Shown: positions 8,776-16,793 of the stretch, one piece after another
Layout: every line of letters starts with the position of its first letter
Numbering within the stretch: position 1 is the first letter of the stretch
Assembly: GCA_040389065.1 (NCBI GenBank)
Contig: JAZKAR010000017.1
Span: 1-64,000, forward strand
Direction: 5' to 3'
From: JAZKAR01 sp040389065
Lineage (GTDB): Bacteria > Pseudomonadota > Gammaproteobacteria > Burkholderiales > Casimicrobiaceae
Length of the DNA: 64,000 bases
Translations under genes and position numbers: made by a program
Notes under the pieces: generated by a model
Databases searched by the model: none
Seen by the model: the letters and a program-made list of their open reading frames with translations, nothing else
Told to the model about the DNA's origin: nothing

Positions 8776-8796
8776 GTTAATTGCATTTAATATGAC

Positions 8797-8914
8797 TAGA
8801 GGTTGCACAGTTGGGTTCTATCAAGGCATAGGATGCCCCGCATAGCAGTACAGGCAGTACTGTAAGTTGACATAACGCGGGGCGTCCCACGCCGAGAGAA
8901 CTGCGTAACCTCTA
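8797..8914 (+). repeat. Nested-palindrome element, copy B
   Basis: Outer arms TAGAGGTTGCACAGTTG and AACTGCGTAACCTCTA; inner GC-rich arms GGATGCCCCGC and GCGGGGCGTCCCACGC. Forward orientation (TATCAAGG end on the left, GAGAGAA end on the right). It fills the space between the converging dat and pirin genes and ends four bases before the pirin stop codon. Confidence 0.9.
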
Positions 8915-8918
8915 ACTA

Positions 8919-9821
8919 TTATCTTAACTCTACTAATTCTCCTCGTTGATAATCTAGCATTGCTTGCTGAATTTCTTCTACTGTATTCATTACAAAAGGC
9001 CCTCGCTGAGCAATAGGCTCATTTAATGGCTTGCCTGCTAGCAGCAATAAGCGAGAATCTTGATCGAGTGCGCTTAACGTTATCAACGTTCCTTTTGAAA
9101 GCACACCTGCCTGATGCGATAAGATCAATGATTTAAAATCCTTTTTTATCAGCTGACCGCTTTCAACAGAAGAAACATCACCTACTTGAACGCTACCCTC
9201 ATACACATAAACAAAAGCATTATGCCCTTCAGGTAAACCATAATGAAATGGCTGATTTGCAGGAAGATGAATATCAAGATAAACAGGCTCGGTTAATAAC
9301 CCTGTGATCACACCTTCTATCGTATTCTTAGCTTCATCGAGTAAAGTTCCTGCGATTACTTTTACCTTTACGCCATTGCTATACTCTGCAACAGGAATGT
9401 GTGCAGATGGAATATCACGATAACTGGCTGGTTTCATTTTTTCCTTAGCCGGAAGATTAATCCATAACTGAAACCCTCTCATTAAACCGTGATCTTGCTG
9501 GGGCATTTCAGAATGGATAATTCCTCGCCCTGCTGTCATCCACTGCACATCGCCGTTTTTTAAATGCCCTTTATTCCCCATATGATCTTCATGCAGCATG
9601 TGCCCATCTAACATGTACGTTACGGTTTCAAATCCGCGATGGGGATGTGCAGGAAAACCTGAAATATACTCATCTGGTTGATCAGACGAGAACTCATCTA
9701 GCATTAAAAATGGATCTAAGCGCATTGTTGAGTTTTGCCCTATACTCCTTCGCAAACGAACACCAGCTCCATCAGAAGTCGATAAACCAGGAATAATTTT
9801 TTCTAAGTATCGTATGCTCAT
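8919..9821 (-). CDS. Pirin family protein
   Basis: A 300-residue bicupin of the pirin family. The N-terminal cupin shows RLDPFLMLDEF, FPAHPHRGFETVTYMLDG and WMTAGRGIIHSEMP, whose His residues (HPHRG, IIHSE) and Glu bind the metal. The C-terminal half carries the pirin_C domain, with AGKPLNEPIAQRGPFVMNT near the end. Bacterial pirins include quercetin 2,3-dioxygenases and metabolic regulators; which applies is not visible. It is 89 bases downstream of azoR on the same strand, and a LysR regulator faces the pair, a common arrangement for quinone and electrophile stress genes. Confidence 0.93.
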   Translation of the reverse strand: MSIRYLEKIIPGLSTSDGAGVRLRRSIGQNSTMRLDPFLMLDEFSSDQPDEYISGFPAHPHRGFETVTYMLDGHMLHEDHMGNKGHLKNGDVQWMTAGRGIIHSEMPQQDHGLMRGFQLWINLPAKEKMKPASYRDIPSAHIPVAEYSNGVKVKVIAGTLLDEAKNTIEGVITGLLTEPVYLDIHLPANQPFHYGLPEGHNAFVYVYEGSVQVGDVSSVESGQLIKKDFKSLILSHQAGVLSKGTLITLSALDQDSRLLLLAGKPLNEPIAQRGPFVMNTVEEIQQAMLDYQRGELVELR

Positions 9822-9910
9822 AATGCATATCCTTTCTTTTATATGTGCAAATCTTTAGCACTTACGCTGCTATTTCTCCTAATACCAACTTGCCTAGAAA
9901 AGTGTGTCTA

Positions 9911-10519
9911 TTAAGTGTTTTGTAATACACCTACCAAAGCCTCATGCGCTTTTTCTAAAGCTGCTTGTTTAATTTCGTTACCCATGCTTAAACCTTCGGC
10001 ATAAATAAACTCCACATCTTCGACTCCAAGAAAGCGTAAAAAATCGCGAACATAATGCGTTTGTGTATCTAAAGCATTACCTTCATATAACCCGCCTCGC
10101 GTTGCGAAAACATATACTTTTTTATGATGAATTAAGCCAACGGGCCCTTTTTCTGTATACCGAAATGTTACGCCTGCACGTGCAATATGATCAAAATACG
10201 CTTTTAAAGTCGAAGGTACGCCAAAGTTATACATAGGCAAACCCAATACAATGATATCTGCGTCTTTAAGTTCATTTATCAATGCATCTGAATATTTTAC
10301 TATCACGTTTTGTTCAGCAGTACGCGCTTCGGGCAACGTAATAAATGCGTTAAAACGTGTTGCATCTAAATGCGGAACAGGTTCATTTGCTAGATTGCGT
10401 ATCACGATTTCATGTGTTTCATGCCTCTCTTTCCACCGAGTCACAAATTCATTTGCTAGTTGGGTCGATTGCCCATGATCTGAAAAAATACTGGTATTTA
10501 ACTGAAGAAGTTTTGTCAT
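9911..10519 (-). CDS. azoR: FMN-dependent NADH:quinone/azo oxidoreductase
   Basis: A 202-residue flavodoxin-like enzyme of the AzoR family. FMN-binding features are LNTSIFSDHGQSTQLA at the N-terminus, PMYNFGVPSTLKAYFDHI in the middle and FATRGGLYEG near residue 140. It reduces quinones and azo compounds by two electrons and protects against thiol-reactive electrophiles. It is followed on the same strand by a pirin gene. Its promoter region, shared with the divergent LysR gene, contains a palindromic element starting 30 bases upstream of the start codon. Confidence 0.94.
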   Translation of the reverse strand: MTKLLQLNTSIFSDHGQSTQLANEFVTRWKERHETHEIVIRNLANEPVPHLDATRFNAFITLPEARTAEQNVIVKYSDALINELKDADIIVLGLPMYNFGVPSTLKAYFDHIARAGVTFRYTEKGPVGLIHHKKVYVFATRGGLYEGNALDTQTHYVRDFLRFLGVEDVEFIYAEGLSMGNEIKQAALEKAHEALVGVLQNT

Positions 10520-10548
10520 GATCTAATTCCTTTACATATAACATTAGT

Positions 10549-10647
10549 TAGAAGATACACAGTTGAATTTTCTAAGTGGGTTAGCTTCATATGCTTTATA
10601 CAGTGTGTGTTGCTATGCCTTAACAGAGCTCAACTGCGTAACTTCTA
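10549..10647 (-). repeat. Nested-palindrome element, copy C, in the azoR/lysR divergent promoter
   Basis: Outer arms TAGAAGATACACAGTTGA (left) and CAACTGCGTAACTTCTA (right). The core is degenerate but keeps GTTGCTATGCCTT, read in the reverse orientation. It occupies about 99 of the 224 bases between azoR and its LysR regulator, so it must influence the spacing of their promoters or operators. Confidence 0.75.
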
Positions 10648-10743
10648 TGTGGATTAAACTACATGCTTTAATTAAACCATTTACAAAACCAATTAAAAAG
10701 TACAAAATATAATGCTTATTTATCTAAAAATTAGATCAATTCA

Positions 10744-11652
10744 ATGTTATCTGCCCCCAGCATTACTTTAGATCAGTGGCGTGCATTAGTCGCTGTGGTA
10801 GATTTTGGCAGCTATGCCTGTGCGGCAGAAAAACTTCATAAGAGCCAATCGGCAATTACTTATGCTGTTCAAAAAATAGAAGCTTTACTGAACATCAAAG
10901 TGTTTGAAATTCAAGGGCGTAAAGCGATTATTACAGCCACAGGAAACATGCTTTACCGTAGAGCTCAACTACTTCTAGATGAAGCCAAAAAGATTGAGCA
11001 AGCTACAAAAAGTCTTTCTGCAGGCTGGGAACCTGAAATTAAAATCGCCGTAGAAATTTTGTATCCCAACCAACTACTATTCAAAAGTCTTGCGCAATTT
11101 TCAAAAGAAAGCCCGCATACACGTATTGAGATCATTGAGTCTGTTATAGGCGGAACAGCAGAAGCACTTTTACAAGGGCAAGCAGATCTCGCTATCACGC
11201 CTACCATTCCCTCAGGTTTTTTAGGCAGCCCTCTTTTGCGTTTAAAATTAATTCCCGTTGCCCACCCAGCTCACCCTCTGCACCAATCTACGCATTTACT
11301 TAGCCATCGTGACCTAAAAGCCTACCGGCATCTTATTGTCAGAGATTCAGGAACCCAGCGTACTCGCAAGGTAGGCACAGTTGAGGTAGAACAACGCTGG
11401 ACATTCAGCCATATGGCTACTTCGATTCAAGCAGCCTGTGCCGGTTATGGATTTGCATGGTTTCCTGAAGCGCGTATACGAGATGAACTCACCGCAGGCC
11501 TACTTAAACCGCTTCCTTTAAAAGAAGGCAATGCGTTATGGGTACAATTATATTTAATTGAAGCCGACCCAGACTTTAGTGGCCCAGGAGTGCAACGGCT
11601 TAAAGAAATTATACAAATTCATAGTGATCAAGAACTGCTAAATCAAGGATAA
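10744..11652 (+). CDS. LysR-family transcriptional regulator
   Basis: A 302-residue LTTR with a helix-turn-helix at residues 10-60 (LDQWRALVAVVDFGSYACAA then AEKLHKSQSAITYAVQKIEA) and a substrate-binding domain from about residue 90 (EIKIAVEILYPNQLLF). It is divergent from azoR-pirin, so it most probably controls that pair in response to a quinone or other electrophile; this is inferred from position. The co-inducer pocket cannot be assigned. LTTR sites usually contain T-N11-A in the shared intergenic region, part of which is taken up by element copy C. Confidence 0.93.
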   Translation: MLSAPSITLDQWRALVAVVDFGSYACAAEKLHKSQSAITYAVQKIEALLNIKVFEIQGRKAIITATGNMLYRRAQLLLDEAKKIEQATKSLSAGWEPEIKIAVEILYPNQLLFKSLAQFSKESPHTRIEIIESVIGGTAEALLQGQADLAITPTIPSGFLGSPLLRLKLIPVAHPAHPLHQSTHLLSHRDLKAYRHLIVRDSGTQRTRKVGTVEVEQRWTFSHMATSIQAACAGYGFAWFPEARIRDELTAGLLKPLPLKEGNALWVQLYLIEADPDFSGPGVQRLKEIIQIHSDQELLNQG

Positions 11653-12247
11653 CCCTCAATAGCGTTTTTAAAAAATCTTACGTACAATAGTAAAGTTTTG
11701 AAAAAATTACCTTCTCGGTATAAATTAGCTTAAACGTGTATAGCAATAGATATAGCAACCGCTCCAGTTCGGCGCCACCTTGTCATCAATGGTTTAACGA
11801 TAAGAAGGTGGTTAAATAATAAGCAAAATTTCTGCTAAATTTATTTTTGTATTGATCAGTGCCTTTGCTCTATAAATCTCTGTTTTAAGTTTTCGACATT
11901 ATTGTAATTTATGTCATTGATAAGGAAGGAATGTAAATGTGTTATAAAACATATATATTATTGATAAACACTCTCAATACATTTAGCATTCTCCCTACTG
12001 TTATTGCTTTTCCTTAACAAGATAACGTATCTAGAAAAATTTGAAATATTTTTGTGCTTGAATATGCTGTATTGTGGGGATAGAAATCTAACAATGTCTA
12101 CTCGTTTGGTGCAGCCTTAATCTATACACAAAAAATTTCTTCAAGTTAGCTGCTCGATAAAAAAAGATTCGATGAATTGTATAGATATCAAATCATAAAT
12201 GATGACACAACATACCATAACCATTTTTTACTTTAGAAAGCTTTATT
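11653..12247. other. Intergenic region with one doubtful micro-frame
   Basis: About 595 bp between the LysR gene and the GlsB-type gene. CCACCTT (near 11778) and AAGGTGG (near 11808) could form a weak hairpin. A 26-codon frame at 11937-12017 begins MCYKTYILLINTL and has an unusually good GGAAGGA upstream; it looks like a short hydrophobic peptide but has no known relative, so I do not list it as a gene. Confidence 0.4.
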
Positions 12248-12523
12248 ATGACCCTTATTAATTTTATTATTTTACTTGTTGTTTCAGGTATTGTAGGCTC
12301 AATCGGGCAAGCTATTGCTGGATTTTCTCGCGGAGGATTTCTTGTTGCTTGTGCTATTGGTTTTATCGGAGCAGCATTAGGGGTTTATTTATCTAAGTAT
12401 TTTCATTTACCTGAGCTATTTGTTATTAATGTTGCTGGTAACCAATTCCCTATCATTTGGTCTATTATCGGCTCTACCGTATTTATGATTATAGTAGGTC
12501 TTATTACACGCCGTACTACCTAA
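12248..12523 (+). CDS. GlsB/YeaQ/YmgE family stress-response membrane protein
   Basis: A 91-residue inner-membrane protein with three hydrophobic helices separated by glycine-rich turns: LINFIILLVVSGIVGSI, then FLVACAIGFIGAALGVYL, then IIWSIIGSTVFMIIVGLI ending in basic TRRTT. This is the layout of the transglycosylase-associated (GlsB/YeaQ) family, small proteins induced under stress in many bacteria; their molecular function is not established. It stands alone, followed 30 bases later by a strong terminator. Confidence 0.88.
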   Translation: MTLINFIILLVVSGIVGSIGQAIAGFSRGGFLVACAIGFIGAALGVYLSKYFHLPELFVINVAGNQFPIIWSIIGSTVFMIIVGLITRRTT

Positions 12524-12553
12524 TATAAATAAACAATTGCTAGTTTATTATTC

Positions 12554-12587
12554 AAAAAAGGGATATTTTAAAATATCCCTTTTTTTA
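12554..12587 (+). terminator. Rho-independent terminator after the GlsB-type gene
   Basis: AAGGGATATTTT pairs with AAAATATCCCTT as a near-perfect palindrome, preceded by A6 and followed by T7. The symmetrical A and T tracts allow termination in both directions. Confidence 0.88.
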
Positions 12588-13047
12588 GCTATTTTTTTAA
12601 TAAATATAATCGCTGTAAAATATATTTTCTTAAATAGAATTTAATCCTCCTTATTTTAAATTACGCCTACCTTGACGAACTTTAACATGTTTAAATCTTA
12701 TTCATTTAATACATTAACATCTTTATAAGTTATCATTTTATTGCTTACATCTAGCAGAAACACTTCAATATCGAGTTAGTTTCCCTGAAATTTAGTATAG
12801 ACTTGTATAAAAATCACAACATTTTTCCTTTCTGACGAAATGTTATATAAAAGTATATACATCAACATTATTTCCAATAAAAACAAATTCTTATATAAAA
12901 ATTTACTTACTCTCCACGTTATATCTTTCAAATAAAAAAAGCATAAAACTATACTAAGCGTTGCTTACAATACGTTATATGCCATAGTCTAGCGTACCCT
13001 TTCATTTTTTATAGTAATATTCTTTAAATATATACTGAGAGCTTTTA
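12588..13047. other. Very AT-rich intergenic region
   Basis: About 460 bp with no recognisable gene, repeat or RNA. Composition is strongly AT-biased, as is the following gene, which may reflect acquired DNA. Confidence 0.5.
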
Positions 13048-15243
13048 ATGATATTTGCTGCCTTACCGCTTTTTTTGGGTGCTTTTTTATTATTTATTAT
13101 TCAACCTCTTTTTACGCAACATATTTTACCTTGGTTTGGCGGAGGAGCTTCTGTATGGGTAACCTGTACAGTATTTTTTCAAACATTATTATTATTAGGT
13201 TATGGTTACTCAGACTATATTGGATCTCGTAAAAAGCAAGCTAAAATTTTTCATAGTATTATTTTAATAGCTATTTTCTTTTATACACTCTTCTTCCCTA
13301 TCGCACCCAATAATCAGCTGCTTAATCAAATACAGCATCAACATCCTATTCTTAATATTTTTGAAGCATTACTTAAAACATTTGCGCTTCCATTTTTTAT
13401 TTTATCAACCACTAGTTCCTTAATTCAGGCATGGGCAAATCATTTTTTAAAAAAGCCTTCTGATTCAACGCATCGTTTATATTCTTTATCAAATGCTGCT
13501 TCATTATTAGCTTTATTATGTTATCCCTTTATATTTGAACCCTATTTTGGATTATCTTATCGAACATTGTTATGGAAATATGCCTTTTTTATTTATTTAG
13601 GGCTAATGTTATTTTTCTCTTTAAAAGTTATTTTTTTCGAGCAGGCTTCTGTTACAAAAATAAATACGCTTCCATTACAAGACTCTCGCCCCCCCTCTAT
13701 AAAAAAACAACTATTATGGATGATATTAGGCCTGTGCTCCTCATTATTTTTATCAACCACTACCTATCATTTAACGCAAGAAATTTTACCAATTCCACTT
13801 CTATGGCTACTTCCTTTAACTATTTACTTAGCCAGCTTTATTATTTCTTTCGGTGCAAAAAAACCTTATAAGGCGTTAAAATGGCAAGGAATGTTATTTA
13901 AAATATTAACTATATGGGTAATTCTTCCTAAAGATAATAATATTATAATAATAGCATTTATGTTATGTGCTCTATTATGGTCTATTGCTTACATTTGCCA
14001 TGCAGAGCTAGTAACCTTGCGCCCTGAACCACTTTATTTAAGTCGTTTTTATTTTACTATGTCATTGGGAGGCGCATTAGGAAGTTTTATAGGAGGAATA
14101 ATAAGCCCCCTTACTATAGGGTTTTCTAATATTTTACCTATTTCGGCTTTTAGTATTTCACTTTTCTTAATACTATTTATTTCTTATAAATATCACACTT
14201 CAAATGAAAATCCCTCATTAAAATCATTTTCATATAAAAAAGATACATTGCAATTTTTATCATTCTTTTTAATACTAATCGTTATATTTTTTTATAACAA
14301 TCATCAAACATATATTATATGGTCAAAAAATTATCATAATTTTTATGGTTCTTTGAATATTTCGCAATGGAAAGGCGGCTCAAAAAAAGGGTATGAATTT
14401 CCGTTACGGGTAATGAAAAATGGAAATATAGTACACGGCTTCCAATTAATAGATAACGAAAATTACCATGCCCCTTCTGGGTATTATGCACCTGAAAAAG
14501 GTTTAGGAATTGTGTTTGATACTTTACATACACAATTTACCAATATTCATCTTGGCGTTAGTGGTATGGGCGCAGGTATGTTAGCTTCTTACCTGGAAAG
14601 AAATGATTCTGTTCATTTTTATGAAATTAATCCTGCTGTGATCAATTCTGCTTATACTGACTTCGATTACCTTCAGGAAGCACTTACTCGAGGAGTCAAA
14701 CTCGATATTAAAGAAGGCGATGCGCGCTTAAGCTTAGAAAAAGAAATTAAAAACATATCAAATAGTAAATCACCTCGTTTTAATATATTGATATTAGATG
14801 CGTTTAGCGGAGATACAATTCCATCTCATCTGCTAACTAAAGAGGCTCTTGAACTTTATATAAAAGACTTAGATCCCAACGGAATTTTAGTTGTACATAT
14901 AAGCAATCGCTATATTAATTTTAAGCCCTTAGTCGCTGAAATAAAAAAATTTTTAAAATGGGAAGGTATTGTATTATCCTCTAAAAATCCTGTTACTCAA
15001 CGCGCTTCCTTTATTGATAAAACAAGAATTTATAACCAAGTAAATATCAAAAATTTTTCAGTTATACAGCGTCTTAATGCAACAATTAACTCCGAATGGG
15101 TTATTTTATCGTCTAATAAAAAGATGATAAAAATGATTTCAAATTACCCTTACGCTTACTCCTTAGATCATCCGCATTCAATACCTTTATGGACAGATGA
15201 TTATCACAGCCTACATTGTATGTGGATAAATTTTCCCTGTTAA
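13048..15243 (+). CDS. Fused membrane transporter-like / spermidine-synthase-like protein
   Basis: A 731-residue two-part protein. Residues 1 to about 430 contain around a dozen hydrophobic helices, beginning LPLFLGAFLLFIIQPLF and including LPIPLLWLLPLTIYLASF, the signature of the fused MFS/spermidine synthase family. The C-terminal part is a Rossmann fold resembling spermidine synthase: LGVSGMGAGMLASY (nucleotide loop), VHFYEINPAV (acidic end of strand 2), IKEGDARL and ILILDAFSGDTIPSHLLT. In true spermidine synthases the loop contains GGGDG; here it is GVSGMGAG, so polyamine synthesis is doubtful. The biochemical role of the family is unknown. The gene is AT-rich compared with neighbours. 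Confidence 0.85.
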   Translation: MIFAALPLFLGAFLLFIIQPLFTQHILPWFGGGASVWVTCTVFFQTLLLLGYGYSDYIGSRKKQAKIFHSIILIAIFFYTLFFPIAPNNQLLNQIQHQHPILNIFEALLKTFALPFFILSTTSSLIQAWANHFLKKPSDSTHRLYSLSNAASLLALLCYPFIFEPYFGLSYRTLLWKYAFFIYLGLMLFFSLKVIFFEQASVTKINTLPLQDSRPPSIKKQLLWMILGLCSSLFLSTTTYHLTQEILPIPLLWLLPLTIYLASFIISFGAKKPYKALKWQGMLFKILTIWVILPKDNNIIIIAFMLCALLWSIAYICHAELVTLRPEPLYLSRFYFTMSLGGALGSFIGGIISPLTIGFSNILPISAFSISLFLILFISYKYHTSNENPSLKSFSYKKDTLQFLSFFLILIVIFFYNNHQTYIIWSKNYHNFYGSLNISQWKGGSKKGYEFPLRVMKNGNIVHGFQLIDNENYHAPSGYYAPEKGLGIVFDTLHTQFTNIHLGVSGMGAGMLASYLERNDSVHFYEINPAVINSAYTDFDYLQEALTRGVKLDIKEGDARLSLEKEIKNISNSKSPRFNILILDAFSGDTIPSHLLTKEALELYIKDLDPNGILVVHISNRYINFKPLVAEIKKFLKWEGIVLSSKNPVTQRASFIDKTRIYNQVNIKNFSVIQRLNATINSEWVILSSNKKMIKMISNYPYAYSLDHPHSIPLWTDDYHSLHCMWINFPC

Positions 15244-15254
15244 TATTTTGTTAT

Positions 15255-15286
15255 GCAAAGCTAAAATATATATATATTAGCTTTGC
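15255..15286 (+). terminator. Terminator-like hairpin after the spermidine-synthase-like gene
   Basis: GCAAAGCTAA (15255-15264) pairs perfectly with TTAGCTTTGC (15277-15286) around an AT-alternating loop, 11 bases after the stop. The tail GGCAATTTATT is only moderately T-rich. The following 270 bases up to the metallo-hydrolase show nothing else recognisable. Confidence 0.5.
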
Positions 15287-15559
15287 GGCAATTTATTCAT
15301 ATATTGCTTTTAAATACTTTTAAAATCATTTTTATTACCACATTTTATCATTTTATTTTTAAATAACTATCTTTTATTTTAGATTTAAAGGTATTATGTT
15401 GACTCATTTTAAACGTTAGCCAGGCTATGTTATGAATGCTTAGCGATAGCTTTGTATGAGGTTGCTATAGAGTTAAAAATTGATCTCCACAGCCAAGTAG
15501 ATATTTATTTTACAAGATTATCGCTAACATAAATAACACGCTTTATTATAGGATTTTTT

Positions 15560-16516
15560 ATGAAATCAATTTTTTGGCGTACTACACTCATAGGTTTGAT
15601 AAGTTCGTTTTCAATGATCAATGTTCAGGCTGCTGCCCCCTTTGCTAAAACGCAAGCCCCTGCCTATTATCGTATGATGCTTGGCGAGTTCGAGATAACG
15701 GCGTTGTCTGATGGAACCGTGGAGCTTCCTGTCGATAAATTACTCACCAATACTACCCCTAATCACGTTGAAAAAATACTTTCACGTTCTTACTTAAAAC
15801 TTCCTCTTGAAACCTCTGTAAATAGCTATTTAATTAATACGGGTTCTAAGCTTATTTTGGTTGATACTGGCGCAGGAAACTTATTTGGGCCAACGCTAGG
15901 AAAGCTAGTTAATAATCTTAGAGCGGCAGGCTATCAACCTGACCAAATAGATGAAATTTATATTACCCATATTCACCCTGATCATATTGGCGGTTTAGCA
16001 GATGGAGAAAAAGCAGCTTTTCCTAATGCGATCGTTCGCGTTGATCAAGAAGATGCAGACTTTTGGCTAAGTAAAGAAAATCTTGAACATGCTGCGCCTG
16101 ATCAAAAAGCTTTTTTTCAAGGTGCAATGTCATCATTAGCTCCCTATATTAAAACAGGAAAGCTTAAACCTTTTTCAGGTGAAACTGAACTTACCCCTGG
16201 TATTAAAACCCGTAAAGCACATGGGCATACTAAAGGCCATACTTTGTATGAGATAGAAGACCAAAAACAAAAATTGGTTTTATGGGGTGATATTGTTCAT
16301 GTTGGAGCGCTGCAATTTTCTGAGCCTACTATTGCGATTCAATTTGATACTGATCAGAAGCTAGCCGTGGCTGACCGCCAAAAAGCTTTTTTTGATGCAG
16401 ATAAAAATGGTTATTGGGTAGCAGCTGCTCATTTGTCTTTTCCAGGTATCGGTCATGTACGATCTGAGAAAAAAGGCTACACCTGGATTCCCGCTAATTA
16501 CTCTGCCGGAAAATAA
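15560..16516 (+). CDS. Secreted metallo-beta-lactamase-fold hydrolase, methyl parathion hydrolase-like
   Basis: A 318-residue MBL-fold enzyme with a signal peptide (SFSMINVQAAA). Metal ligands are visible: HIHPDH at residues 137-142, His223 in AHGHTKGHT, Asp244 in LWGDIVH and His291 in AAAHLSFPG. The spacing is that of methyl parathion hydrolase (His147/149, Asp151, His152, His234, Asp255, His302) with a constant offset of 10-11. The stretches YYRMMLGEFEITALSDGTV, PLETSVNSYLINTGSKL and DEIYITHIHPDHIGG also follow that enzyme closely as I remember it. The family includes organophosphate hydrolases and lactonases that cleave acyl-homoserine lactones. The natural substrate is not readable. It stands alone, with a hairpin downstream. 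Confidence 0.85.
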   Translation: MKSIFWRTTLIGLISSFSMINVQAAAPFAKTQAPAYYRMMLGEFEITALSDGTVELPVDKLLTNTTPNHVEKILSRSYLKLPLETSVNSYLINTGSKLILVDTGAGNLFGPTLGKLVNNLRAAGYQPDQIDEIYITHIHPDHIGGLADGEKAAFPNAIVRVDQEDADFWLSKENLEHAAPDQKAFFQGAMSSLAPYIKTGKLKPFSGETELTPGIKTRKAHGHTKGHTLYEIEDQKQKLVLWGDIVHVGALQFSEPTIAIQFDTDQKLAVADRQKAFFDADKNGYWVAAAHLSFPGIGHVRSEKKGYTWIPANYSAGK

Positions 16517-16568
16517 GTCTAGATACTGATAACACTATAAACACGTGCCAGCCACTGCTCAAATATAA

Positions 16569-16607
16569 CGTGATAGAGGCATGAATTTGCTACAGGCCTC
16601 TATTACG
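16569..16607 (+). terminator. Hairpin after the metallo-hydrolase gene
   Basis: CGTGATAGAGGC (16569-16580) pairs with GCCTCTATTACG (16596-16607) through 11 Watson-Crick pairs and one G-T, with a 15-base loop. No T-tract follows; it may be an RNA 3' stabiliser rather than a terminator. Confidence 0.4.
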
Positions 16608-16742
16608 TATTACGCTATTACAGTTAAATTGATTTTTAGTTGCCAGTTTTGTGCTGACAAATACTAATTGCTAAGTACTGATTGCCAAGCATCTAAATAT
16701 TACTTAAACAAAATATATTAAGTTTGTAACCGCTTATAACAT

Positions 16743-16776
16743 AGTTAAAGCTGTTTATTACTAAGCAGCTTTAACT
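16743..16776 (-). terminator. Hairpin downstream of pilY1
   Basis: AGTTAAAGCTG (16743-16753) and CAGCTTTAACT (16766-16776) form a perfect 11-bp stem with a 12-base loop, 18 bases past the pilY1 stop. The T-tract is absent on the minus strand. Confidence 0.45.
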
Positions 16777-16793
16777 GTTTCAGCTTTAATTTC

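Noticed and set aside
11937..12017. 26-codon frame with strong GGAAGGA upstream
   Set aside because: Possible micropeptide, but too short and unlike any family I know; mentioned only in the gap entry.
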